From: Candidatus Moraniibacteriota bacterium
GTDB taxonomy: Bacteria; Patescibacteriota; Minisyncoccia; Moranbacterales; UBA2206
Direction of reading: 5' to 3'
Assembly (NCBI GenBank): GCA_030679995.1
Contig: JAUXSK010000004.1
Coordinates: forward strand, 1 to 42,314
DNA: 42,314 nucleotides
This document shows, piece by piece, positions 1 to 7,822 of the stretch. Within the stretch, counting starts at the first letter, position 1, and every line of letters starts with the position of its first letter. The position numbers and the translations under genes are program-made. The notes under the pieces were generated by a model. It made no database searches. It was not told the DNA's origin and was given only the letters and a program-made list of their open reading frames with translations.

Positions 1-963
1 TATGACAAACTGACCTATGCCGGCAACCTGAATAATTTGAAAGATGTCGAAAACGATCCGAATTACAAATTCGTCCAAGGCGATATCGTCGATTTGGATT
101 TTCTGAACAAGGTCGTCCAAGAGAACGGCATCACCCATATCATAAACTTCGCGGCGGAAACCCACGTGGATCGTTCGATCCACGGCGGGTGCAAGGATTT
201 CGTCCTGACCAATACGCTCGGGGTGCAGATGATCCTGGACGCGGTGCGCGCCAATAAAATCGAAAAATTCGTCAATGTTTCAACTGACGAGGTCTATGGC
301 GCATTGGAGTTGGATGATGAAAAATTGTTTACGGAAAACACGCCGATCGAACCTAATATGCCCTATGCCGCCGCCAAAGCCGGAGGCGATCTGATGTGCC
401 GGGCCTATTTCAAAACGCACAAGGTTCCGGTGGTGGTGACGCATTGTTCGAATAATTACGGCCCATACCAATTTCCGGAAAAGTTGATCCCTTTCTTCGT
501 GTTCAAATTGTCCAAGGGCGAGAAAGTGCCGGTCTATGGCGACGGTTTGAATGTCCGCGATTGGATCCATGTCCGCGACCATGCCAAAGCGTTGCTTTTG
601 ATGCTTGAGAAGGGCGAGCCTGGCCGCGTATATAATGTCGGATCTGACAATGAGCGGAACAATCTGGAACTGACCCGGATGATATTGGGACTGATGGGCA
701 AAGGCGGGGAAATGATCGAATATGTCACCGACCGTCCTGGGCATGACCGGCGTTACGCGATCGATGCGAGTCTCATCCGCAGTCTCGGCTGGGAGCCGGA
801 TTATCCGCGGGAAAAATTCGAACAAGGACTCAAAGAAACCGTCGATTGGTATTTGGATAATAAGGAATGGGTGGAAGACCTTTGGAAGAAAAAAGACGAG
901 ATGAATAAGTTTATGGATACGTATGTTACTAGGACCGATAAGCCGCAGGAGAGGGCGAGATGA
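1..963 (+). CDS. rmlB: dTDP-glucose 4,6-dehydratase, 5' partial (continues off the left edge)
   Basis: Frame 1 is open from base 1 and reads YDKLTYAGNLNNLKDVE..., typical RmlB N-terminal sequence; later HIINFAAETHVDRSI, YAAAKAGGD, SNNYGPYQFPEKLIP, NVRDWIHVRDH, RPGHDRRYAID. The ORF-track start at 37 is an internal TTG. Confidence 0.95.
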   Translation, partial: YDKLTYAGNLNNLKDVENDPNYKFVQGDIVDLDFLNKVVQENGITHIINFAAETHVDRSIHGGCKDFVLTNTLGVQMILDAVRANKIEKFVNVSTDEVYGALELDDEKLFTENTPIEPNMPYAAAKAGGDLMCRAYFKTHKVPVVVTHCSNNYGPYQFPEKLIPFFVFKLSKGEKVPVYGDGLNVRDWIHVRDHAKALLLMLEKGEPGRVYNVGSDNERNNLELTRMILGLMGKGGEMIEYVTDRPGHDRRYAIDASLIRSLGWEPDYPREKFEQGLKETVDWYLDNKEWVEDLWKKKDEMNKFMDTYVTRTDKPQERAR

Positions 964-1018
964 GTTTGTAAAGTTCGTAAAGAAGTTTTAAAAATAAATT
1001 TTTTAACTGATAAAAATT

Positions 1019-1426
1019 ATGGAAATGAAATTTCAACAAGTTGAACTTAAGAAAATTCAAGCGCCTAATTTCGTGATGAGTCCGGTGGAACTGCGGGACT
1101 ACATCGATTTTGAAGTCAAACGTGTCTATTTCATCACCAAGCCGACCGGCAAAACTGGGGCGCATTGCCACAAAGTGGAAAAAGAATTTTTTATTTTGCA
1201 GAGCGGAACTTGCACGGCAATAATCGACAAAGGCGATGGATTGGAAGAAATGAAAATGGAAGGACCAACAAGCGCGCTGTATGTGGGAGACTATGTTTGG
1301 CATCAGTTTAAAGATTTTTCGCAGGATGCAATTTTATTAGCATTGTCTTCAACTAATTATAACCCAGACCGGTCGGACTACATTGAAGATTATGATGAAT
1401 ATATAAAAATAATTTTAAAAAAGTAG
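1019..1426 (+). CDS. WxcM/FdtA/QdtA-like cupin (putative dTDP-sugar 3,4-ketoisomerase family)
   Basis: 135 aa with GAHCHKVEKEFFILQSG, GDYVWHQFKDFSQDAILLALSS and YIEDYDEY, matching the FdtA-type motif layout; HxHK pair retained. Confidence 0.75.
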   Translation: MEMKFQQVELKKIQAPNFVMSPVELRDYIDFEVKRVYFITKPTGKTGAHCHKVEKEFFILQSGTCTAIIDKGDGLEEMKMEGPTSALYVGDYVWHQFKDFSQDAILLALSSTNYNPDRSDYIEDYDEYIKIILKK

Positions 1427-1428
1427 CT

Positions 1429-2142
1429 ATGGCGGAACGACAGATACTTCTGGGCTTGACGACGACCCTGGGATCGGATTGGAGGATGAAAGCGGAAGAA
1501 ATCGACAGGCTCGGCATCAAAGAGCTGGCTTTGTTTCTGACCTGCCTGGGATCGGAAGATCGCCGCGAGCTGTATGGCCTTTTGGAAAATACGTCCCTGG
1601 AAAGTATTCCGCATGTGCATTTGCGCGATGATATGGAACTTTGGGAATTGGATTATCTGGTTGAAAAATACCACACCCAGGTCTTTAATATACATCCGAA
1701 AAAATCACACTATCCGCTCGTCAACGACCTTTCCAAATATAACAAGCGGATCTATATCGAGAATACGCCGGATGAACTTCCGGCTTTCGATGAGCTGGAG
1801 TCTTATGGCGGGGTGTGCTTGGATACCAGCCATTGGGAGAATTGGATTTTGGAAGGAAGTCCGGCTTGCAAACGAAAAAGTGATGGGATTAAAAAAATAT
1901 TAAATCTGTTTCCGGCGGGTTGCGCGCATATTTCCGCGATCAGTGCTGGATTGCATGACGATCCCGATAAAAAATATCCGGATCGCAAAGAATATTCCAG
2001 CCATTGGTTGGATAATCTTTCCGAGGTTGATTATGTAAAGAAATACCGGGTGTATTTGCCGAAAATCGTCAGCATCGAACTGGAAAATCCGCTTGAGGAA
2101 CAATTGGAAATCAAAAAGTACCTGGACCGGATAATAAATTAA
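1429..2142 (+). CDS. TIM-barrel sugar isomerase / AP-endonuclease-2-like protein
   Basis: Beta-strand-like motifs PHVHLRDD, VFNIHPKK, IYIENTPDE, VCLDTSHWENW, CAHISAIS, SIELENPLEEQLEIKKYL; same strand between the cupin and rmlD. Confidence 0.5.
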   Translation: MAERQILLGLTTTLGSDWRMKAEEIDRLGIKELALFLTCLGSEDRRELYGLLENTSLESIPHVHLRDDMELWELDYLVEKYHTQVFNIHPKKSHYPLVNDLSKYNKRIYIENTPDELPAFDELESYGGVCLDTSHWENWILEGSPACKRKSDGIKKILNLFPAGCAHISAISAGLHDDPDKKYPDRKEYSSHWLDNLSEVDYVKKYRVYLPKIVSIELENPLEEQLEIKKYLDRIIN

Positions 2143-2155
2143 AAAAATATATTTT

Positions 2156-3130
2156 ATGGTTAAAAAAATCAAGTCTCCGAAAGTTCAACCTTCGGAAAAA
2201 AAGAAAGTTTTGATAATCGGCGCCAAGGGTATGTTAGGCCAGGAACTGGTCAATGTTTTCAAAAAAGATTCAAGCTATGACGTTGTGGCTTGGGATCGAG
2301 AGATCATCGATGTCACTGTTGAAAAAGACGTGGATGAAAAGGTTGAAAAATTAAAACCAGCTATCATTATCAATGCGACCGGGTACAATGCCGTGGATAA
2401 ATGCGAGGAGGATAAGCAGGAATACGAACTGGCGAAAAAACTGAATGGCAAGGCGCCGGGTTATTTGGCGAAAGCGGCCAAAAAAAATAAGGCAGTATTC
2501 GTAAATTATTCATCCGACTATGTCTTTAATGGACAACCGGATATTCCAGAGCCGGAAGGCTGCACTCATTCATGTGCGTCATGTGGCTTACATCAAGGAT
2601 TTGCGCCGGAAATTGGTTTTGATGAAAATGCACAGACTAGCCCGATTTCCAATTATGGTAAATCGAAAGTGCTGGGTGAGAAAGCGGTGCGTAAATACGG
2701 GGAAGATTATTATATCATTAGGCTTTCCTGGCTGTTCGGGAAACCGGGAGCTTCAGAGGGATCTAAAAAGAGTTTTTTCAGTATGATGCTGGAATTAGGC
2801 CGGAAGAACAAGGAAGTGAAAGGGGTGGATGATGAAACCAGCTGTTTCACCTATGCTCCGGATTTGGCAAAAAAGACCAAAGAGTTGGTCGAGTCCAAAA
2901 AACCGTCAGGAATCTACCATATTACGAACGGCGGACCAAGCAGTTGGTATGAAGGCGTGCTGGAATTGTACCGGCAGGCGAAATTGAAAACGAAAGTCAT
3001 CCCCGTCAGCGGCGCGGAATTCCGGCGGCCGGCCAAACGCCCGCACTACTCGGTCCTGCTTAATACGAAACTCAATCCACTTCGGAGTTATAAGGAAGCT
3101 CTTAAGGAATATTTGAAAAAGTCCGAATAA
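2156..3130 (+). CDS. rmlD: dTDP-4-dehydrorhamnose reductase-like (RmlD substrate-binding family) with a Cys-rich insertion
   Basis: VLIIGAKGMLGQELV, INATGYNAVDKCEED, NYSSDYVFNG, SNYGKSKVLGEKAV, IIRLSWLFG, GIYHITNGG, RPKR-like C-terminus. Confidence 0.88.
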   Translation: MVKKIKSPKVQPSEKKKVLIIGAKGMLGQELVNVFKKDSSYDVVAWDREIIDVTVEKDVDEKVEKLKPAIIINATGYNAVDKCEEDKQEYELAKKLNGKAPGYLAKAAKKNKAVFVNYSSDYVFNGQPDIPEPEGCTHSCASCGLHQGFAPEIGFDENAQTSPISNYGKSKVLGEKAVRKYGEDYYIIRLSWLFGKPGASEGSKKSFFSMMLELGRKNKEVKGVDDETSCFTYAPDLAKKTKELVESKKPSGIYHITNGGPSSWYEGVLELYRQAKLKTKVIPVSGAEFRRPAKRPHYSVLLNTKLNPLRSYKEALKEYLKKSE

Positions 3131-3146
3131 CAACATAATAAATAAT

Positions 3147-4094
3147 ATGGAAACTTTCAAGCCGGAAATTATTCCGGATAGCGGGAAACCAAAGCCAGCG
3201 GAAGAAAAAAACGGATTGGAATGGGGGATATACGGGCCGGAAAAAGTCGGGGTTATTTCCGTAAATCTGGAGGACGCCTTGGGGGGCGGCCAGGCTGATT
3301 TGCAAAAAGCGCAAGTGATCCTTGGCGATCCGAAAGCACTCCGCAGTTTTATGGTCGAAGGGGAATATGGGATATTGCAACGCGGATTTGAGGCGTTTTT
3401 GAAAGAGAAGTTCGGACCGCAAGCGGACATCTTTTCAGTCGATGGGAAACAGATCATTGGGATGCTCCACGAAGCCGGATTGCCGGAGCAATACCTGTCG
3501 GAACTTTCAGGGGCGGCCTTCCACCGGCAGGACCCGGTTATGTTTTACCGCGTGCTCGGTATCATTTTTGAAAACGCGGACTTGCTGGAAAACAAAGATT
3601 TGGTTTTGCGGGCCAGGCACGACCGGGCAAGCTGGAAATATTCCGTCGGAAAAAACCCGGAAGCGGCTATTGATGAAAATATGAAAGTTATGTTGGAGGC
3701 CAAAGAAAAAGGCCAGGACATCCTCCAGTGGAAAGCCAGGTTCGGGCTGACCGACCAAAGGAAATTGAAACCGAAAGATAAGGCTGATGATTTCAAATTA
3801 ATCGCGGGTAAATTGGAAAATTTAGATAATTTATATGACGCGCATCGGGCCAAGATCGAAGAGGCCCGGGCGAGGGTGCGGCTGGCTTCATTGCAATCCT
3901 CCGCCCAAGATAGCACTGTCCGGGAAGATAATTTGGAAAGCGCGCGCGGATTGATTGGGGAGGTTTTGGAATATTACCGAAAAAGCGGATACAAGAAACT
4001 CGCGCAAATTACACTCAAGGTTTTGGAAAAATACGGAAAAGAAAGTGGAAATAAGCAGTTCGTTCGAGAGGCTAAAGAGACATATCCTTTGTAA
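3147..4094 (+). CDS. hypothetical protein, mostly helical
   Basis: 315-aa ORF directly downstream of rmlD, codon usage like its neighbours; no family recognised. Confidence 0.65.
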   Translation: METFKPEIIPDSGKPKPAEEKNGLEWGIYGPEKVGVISVNLEDALGGGQADLQKAQVILGDPKALRSFMVEGEYGILQRGFEAFLKEKFGPQADIFSVDGKQIIGMLHEAGLPEQYLSELSGAAFHRQDPVMFYRVLGIIFENADLLENKDLVLRARHDRASWKYSVGKNPEAAIDENMKVMLEAKEKGQDILQWKARFGLTDQRKLKPKDKADDFKLIAGKLENLDNLYDAHRAKIEEARARVRLASLQSSAQDSTVREDNLESARGLIGEVLEYYRKSGYKKLAQITLKVLEKYGKESGNKQFVREAKETYPL

Positions 4095-4156
4095 AAATAT
4101 AATCGAAAAACGCAAATTTTAGTTAAAAAATCTTTTATTTCAGGGATTTTTTGCTA

Positions 4157-4185
4157 TTGACGGTTTTTAATAAATGTGCTAGAAT
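4157..4185 (+). promoter_or_regulatory. sigma70-type promoter with extended -10
   Basis: TTGACG (4157-4162), 17-nt spacer, TAGAAT (4180-4185), preceded by TGC (4177-4179). Confidence 0.75.
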
Positions 4186-4225
4186 AGATTGTTGAAAATG
4201 AAAAACAAAAAAATGACTGGTTTTC

Positions 4226-4267
4226 CTTCGCGGCGTATATTTCAAATGGGAAATATGCGAAGCGAAG
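4226..4267 (+). promoter_or_regulatory. long hairpin in the 5' leader of the 4399 gene
   Basis: CTTCGCGGCGTATATTTC / 6-nt loop AAATGG / GAAATATGCGAAGCGAAG: 18-position stem with 15 Watson-Crick pairs, one T-G wobble and tandem G-A mismatches. Confidence 0.65.
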
Positions 4268-4398
4268 TAGAAATCAGCAGTCCTTTTTATCGGCGATGGG
4301 AATGTTTCGGAAAGGTCCGGAGCTAGCTCAAATAGGAGCGAAAAGCCTGTCGCTAAAAAACTTCATTTGTCGCAAGTGGGCGGCAGAAGGAGGATGTT

Positions 4399-4881
4399 AT
4401 GAAGAAGTTAAGTCTGGGCGAAGAGCTCATGGTCGAAGGCCGCGGCGGTTGGGTTTATAGGATCATCGGCGCTGGCGACGGTGCTGATATCGAGGCATCC
4501 AATCCAGTCGAGGGCGGAGGTGAGAAGTTTTTCACCTTCTCCACCGTCGGCAACCCGTACGGGGCCGGAAAAATCATTCAGGAGCGATCCCTCGGGATTG
4601 CAACTGAATATGGCCGCGTTGTCGGGGCGCTTGTCCTTGATACTGACGGCAAGGTTGCCGAGCGGTTCTCCTGGTCTAATTCTGTCTATATGAAGAAGCA
4701 GACCGTGGAAATCGCCGCCACTGGCGAGTTGTTCGTCGGCGGCGTCAGCAAGGGCTACCTTGCGGCCGTATTCCTGCCGGACAAGAACCGGCTGGATGGC
4801 TATGTTGGCATTTTCAAGCCAACCAGGCCTGAAATGGTGAAAGTGTTGGAGATGGAGGATCTGCTTCTCGCCAGCATTTAA
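4399..4881 (+). CDS. hypothetical protein (160 aa)
   Basis: ATG preceded by a near-perfect SD (AGAAGGAGG), own promoter and terminator; no family recognised. Confidence 0.75.
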   Translation: MKKLSLGEELMVEGRGGWVYRIIGAGDGADIEASNPVEGGGEKFFTFSTVGNPYGAGKIIQERSLGIATEYGRVVGALVLDTDGKVAERFSWSNSVYMKKQTVEIAATGELFVGGVSKGYLAAVFLPDKNRLDGYVGIFKPTRPEMVKVLEMEDLLLASI

Positions 4882-4903
4882 TTTAACCAATTTTTTACTA
4901 TAC

Positions 4904-4957
4904 CACCCTCGCGCCGGATTTCCAGATTTCTGGGTTTCCGGTCTGAGGGTGTTTTTT
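4904..4957 (+). terminator. rho-independent terminator
   Basis: CACCCTC ... GAGGGTG stem with an inner CCGGATTTCCAG/CTGGGTTTCCGG-type hairpin, followed by TTTTTT. Confidence 0.8.
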
Positions 4958-4967
4958 ATTGGGAAAA

Positions 4968-4996
4968 TTGCAAAAAGCGGGATTTTTTGGTATAGT
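4968..4996 (+). promoter_or_regulatory. promoter upstream of glyA
   Basis: TTGCAA (4968-4973), 17-nt spacer, TATAGT (4991-4996). Confidence 0.65.
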
Positions 4997-5090
4997 TTTG
5001 AATACAAGCGAATTTTATCAAATAAATAACCAGCACTAAACAATGGAATTTTTATTTTACATCAAATGAAAATATCCATCACGAAACTTT

Positions 5091-6335
5091 ATGCCGATAT
5101 TAAAAAAGCAAGATCCGAAAATTTATAAAGCGATCCAAGGCGAACTCAAAAGGCAGCGCGAGGGGATGGAATTGATCGCCAGCGAGAACTATGTTTCCGA
5201 AGCGGTTTTGGAAGCGCTGGGAACGGTTTTTACCAATAAATATTCCGAAGGCTATCCGGGGAGAAGATATTACGGCGGGCAGGAATTCACGGATGTCGTG
5301 GAAAACCTAGCGATCGAACGGGCCAAGAAACTTTTCGGAGCCGAACATGTGAATGTCCAGCCGCTTTCCGGCGCGCCGGCCAATATGATCGCCTACAGCG
5401 CCGTTTTGAAACCGGGCGATAAGGTTTTGGGGATGGACCTTTCCCACGGCGGCCATCTGACGCACGGCCATCCGGTCACCCTTTCGGCCCAGGTATATGA
5501 TTTTGTCCGCTACAAGACCGGCGCGGACGGCAAGATTGATTACAAAGAATTGGAAGCGATGGCTATCAAGGAAAAACCGCAGATGATCTTGGCAGGTTTT
5601 TCCGCTTACACCCGGCAATTGGATTACAAAAAATTCGCGGCTATCGCCAAGAAAGTGGGCGCGATCACGATGTTTGATATCGCGCATATCGCGGGACTCA
5701 TCGCCGGCAAGGCTTTGCCTAATCCCGTGCCATATTTCGATATCGTTACGACCACGACCCACAAGACCTTGCGCGGTCCGCGCGGCGGAATGATCCTGTG
5801 CAAGGAAAAGTTCGCCAAAGCGATCGATAAAGCGGCTTTTCCTGGATTCCAAGGCGGACCGCATATGAACAACATCGCGGCCAAGGCGGTGGCTTTCGGT
5901 GAGGCGTTGAAACCGTCGTTCGCGAGATATGCGGCGCAGATCCTCAAAAACGCCAAGGTCTTGGAAATTGAGTTGAAAAAATACGGATTCAAGATAATGT
6001 TCGGCGGGACGGATAACCATATGGTCCTGGTGGATGTCTTCGGCAGCAAAGGCGTGACCGGCAAGGAGGCGGAAAAGGCTCTGGACAAAGTCGGTATAAC
6101 TTTGAATAAAAATATGATTCCCGATGACCCGAGAAGCCCGATGGACCCGAGCGGCGTGCGGATCGGCGTGCCGGCGGTGACGACCCGCGGGATGAAAGAA
6201 AGGGAAATCGTGAAAATCGCCCGCTGGATAAACGATGTGGTTGAAAACCACGCGGATGAAAAAAAGCTCAAAGTGATCCACAAAGAAGTGATCGCGCTTT
6301 GCAAAAAATTCCCGGTATATGGAAACTTGAAATAA
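5091..6335 (+). CDS. glyA: serine hydroxymethyltransferase
   Basis: [63 protein letters not shown] (PLP-lysine motif), [14 protein letters not shown]. Confidence 0.98.
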   Translation: MPILKKQDPKIYKAIQGELKRQREGMELIASENYVSEAVLEALGTVFTNKYSEGYPGRRYYGGQEFTDVVENLAIERAKKLFGAEHVNVQPLSGAPANMIAYSAVLKPGDKVLGMDLSHGGHLTHGHPVTLSAQVYDFVRYKTGADGKIDYKELEAMAIKEKPQMILAGFSAYTRQLDYKKFAAIAKKVGAITMFDIAHIAGLIAGKALPNPVPYFDIVTTTTHKTLRGPRGGMILCKEKFAKAIDKAAFPGFQGGPHMNNIAAKAVAFGEALKPSFARYAAQILKNAKVLEIELKKYGFKIMFGGTDNHMVLVDVFGSKGVTGKEAEKALDKVGITLNKNMIPDDPRSPMDPSGVRIGVPAVTTRGMKEREIVKIARWINDVVENHADEKKLKVIHKEVIALCKKFPVYGNLK

Positions 6336-6390
6336 TAGTAAAAATAAAATACGCGGATTGTTTGGACCGGAATTGCCGGCGGTTTTCGGT

Positions 6391-6419
6391 TTGACAAATC
6401 CAGGATTGTGTGCCAAATT
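6391..6419 (+). promoter_or_regulatory. possible promoter with consensus -35 and extended but weak -10
   Basis: TTGACA (6391-6396), 17-nt spacer ending TGC, CAAATT (6414-6419). Confidence 0.45.
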
Positions 6420-6504
6420 AAGCCATTGGCAGATTGGATGGATGATACGGCTGATTTAAAAAAGCCATTGGTTCTTATACAAAAAAATAGACTGGGAGGC
6501 GACT

Positions 6505-7320
6505 ATGGCAAAGGCAAGGATCGAAACGGAATATGAGGATTTTTTATTGGTGGATGTTCCGGCGGCGGGGCTGTCCAATGGCAACGGCATTACTGACATT
6601 GAAAAGAAGAGAATCGTCCTTGAGGATAATCTCCATCTGCTGGCTTTCACGGAATTGTTTTTTGCCGAGTCCTTCCAGAATAATGAAAACGGGGACAAGG
6701 TGAAGGACGTGTTACGCAGTTTTTTTCTGGAGCGCGTCAGCGCGGGTTATGATGCGCTTGTCAAGAAAAATCTGGCGGTTTTTGATTTTCCATTGATTTG
6801 CATAACAAGAATTGAGAGCCTGGGTATGATTAAAGAAAACATGGTCGTAGAACTGCGTCTGACCAGGAATGGCTGGGTGTGTGAACAGTATACCGAAATA
6901 TTCCGGACGACCTATGGAATGTGCCGTCCGGCTAAGGCCATTTCGATTATTCTCGATCTGTCCGGCGGGGTCATAGACATAGAAATGGCCACTATGCTCA
7001 TATCCGAGTTCGTCGCGGACGGACTGAGTCTGAATCCGTTCATGGTCAGAAATGACATTATCGACGCCTCTAGTCGAGGCGAGCTGGCCTGCTTCGGAGT
7101 GAAAAATAATTTCAAAATCGAGGCAGGCTTGCGCCAAATCGATTCCGATAGTTTGGAGCTGGATAAAAACAGCCCGAACATAAGAGTGGTGCACGGAACG
7201 GGGAAAGCGGAATTCCGCATCGGGATTTCGGCCAATCCGAACTTCCTGATAATAAGCCCGGCAGCGCACAGGGCGGTGGCGGCTTACGCGGAGGAGGCAG
7301 CCAAACGACTGTCGACTTAA
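6505..7320 (+). CDS. hypothetical protein (271 aa)
   Basis: Good SD-like GGGAGG upstream of ATG; consistent codon usage; no family recognised. Confidence 0.7.
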   Translation: MAKARIETEYEDFLLVDVPAAGLSNGNGITDIEKKRIVLEDNLHLLAFTELFFAESFQNNENGDKVKDVLRSFFLERVSAGYDALVKKNLAVFDFPLICITRIESLGMIKENMVVELRLTRNGWVCEQYTEIFRTTYGMCRPAKAISIILDLSGGVIDIEMATMLISEFVADGLSLNPFMVRNDIIDASSRGELACFGVKNNFKIEAGLRQIDSDSLELDKNSPNIRVVHGTGKAEFRIGISANPNFLIISPAAHRAVAAYAEEAAKRLST

Positions 7321-7340
7321 TCAATATCAAGAACAAGCCT

Positions 7341-7377
7341 GTGAGCCGTCGCTGGAATCTATCCGGTGGCGGCTCAC
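7341..7377 (+). terminator. strong hairpin after the 6505 gene; terminator-like but without a good U-tract
   Basis: GTGAGCCG ... CGGCTCAC perfect 8-bp stem extended by G-T-tolerant pairs; followed by GATCTTTCTC. Confidence 0.45.
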
Positions 7378-7473
7378 GATCTTTCTCGGGCTGGGATATT
7401 TTCCAAGAGGGAGGTATGCCGGCGGGAGCTGAGATGCGTATTCGGGCAAGACCGGAGTTATCCGCAACTTGCA

Positions 7474-7502
7474 TTGTAAAGCAATCGATAGTTTGTTATA
7501 CT
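7474..7502 (+). promoter_or_regulatory. promoter upstream of the small membrane protein and rmlA fusion
   Basis: TTGTAA (7474-7479), 17-nt spacer ending TGT, TATACT (7497-7502): extended -10. Confidence 0.7.
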
Positions 7503-7534
7503 GGATTTGGGATTAATCATTGGAAATCAGAGGG

Positions 7535-7813
7535 ATGTTGACACCCAAAGTGAAACTCAAGATCGTTTTGTCAGGCATCGCCATAGCGGTGCTTTTGAAC
7601 GTGGCGAATCCGTTTTTGATTTCTTTCCGCCTTGGATCTTTTTCCAAAGAAGCCATCCAAGCCGTTTTGGCAGTGCTGGAGTTTTTAGCGGTCGCGTTTC
7701 TCTGGAGGCAATTCAATGTCTTGCGCGTCACCATAAATAAAAAAGAACTTGAGGATGGGGATCTTTTGGAATTGGAAAAGAGTGTCCAACAAATCACGCA
7801 TACGAAACCATAA
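7535..7813 (+). CDS. small two-TM protein, paralogous to the N-terminal domain of the next ORF
   Basis: MLTPKVKLKIVLSGIAIAVLLNVANPFLI...AVLAVLEFLAVAFLWRQF; ATG at 7535 preceded by AGAGGG is preferred over the ORF-track TTG at 7520. Confidence 0.75.
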   Translation: MLTPKVKLKIVLSGIAIAVLLNVANPFLISFRLGSFSKEAIQAVLAVLEFLAVAFLWRQFNVLRVTINKKELEDGDLLELEKSVQQITHTKP

Positions 7814-7822
7814 AACACACTT

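Noticed and set aside
37-39. ORF-track start codon at 37 for rmlB
   Set aside because: It is an internal TTG (Leu); the conserved YDKLTYAGNLNN sequence runs upstream to base 1, so the CDS is truncated by the window.
280-825. 181-aa minus-strand ORF
   Set aside because: Antisense to rmlB; no recognisable motifs.
4300-4395. Possible GEMM/c-di-GMP-type riboswitch (GAGCGAAAAGCC resembles GACGCAAAGCC)
   Set aside because: Only a short resemblance; the rest of the aptamer consensus and receptor are not recognisable, so only an unknown structured leader is claimed.
4408-5043. 211-aa minus-strand ORF
   Set aside because: Antisense to the 4399 gene and runs through its terminator and the glyA promoter.
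5307-6416. 369-aa minus-strand ORF (and 257-aa ORF 5624-6397)
   Set aside because: Antisense to the unambiguous glyA; composition is a by-product of GC-rich codons on the plus strand.
6712-7474. Minus-strand ORFs 6712-7269 and 7112-7474
   Set aside because: Overlap the SD-preceded 6505 gene and its 3' hairpin; low-complexity proline-rich translation in the latter.
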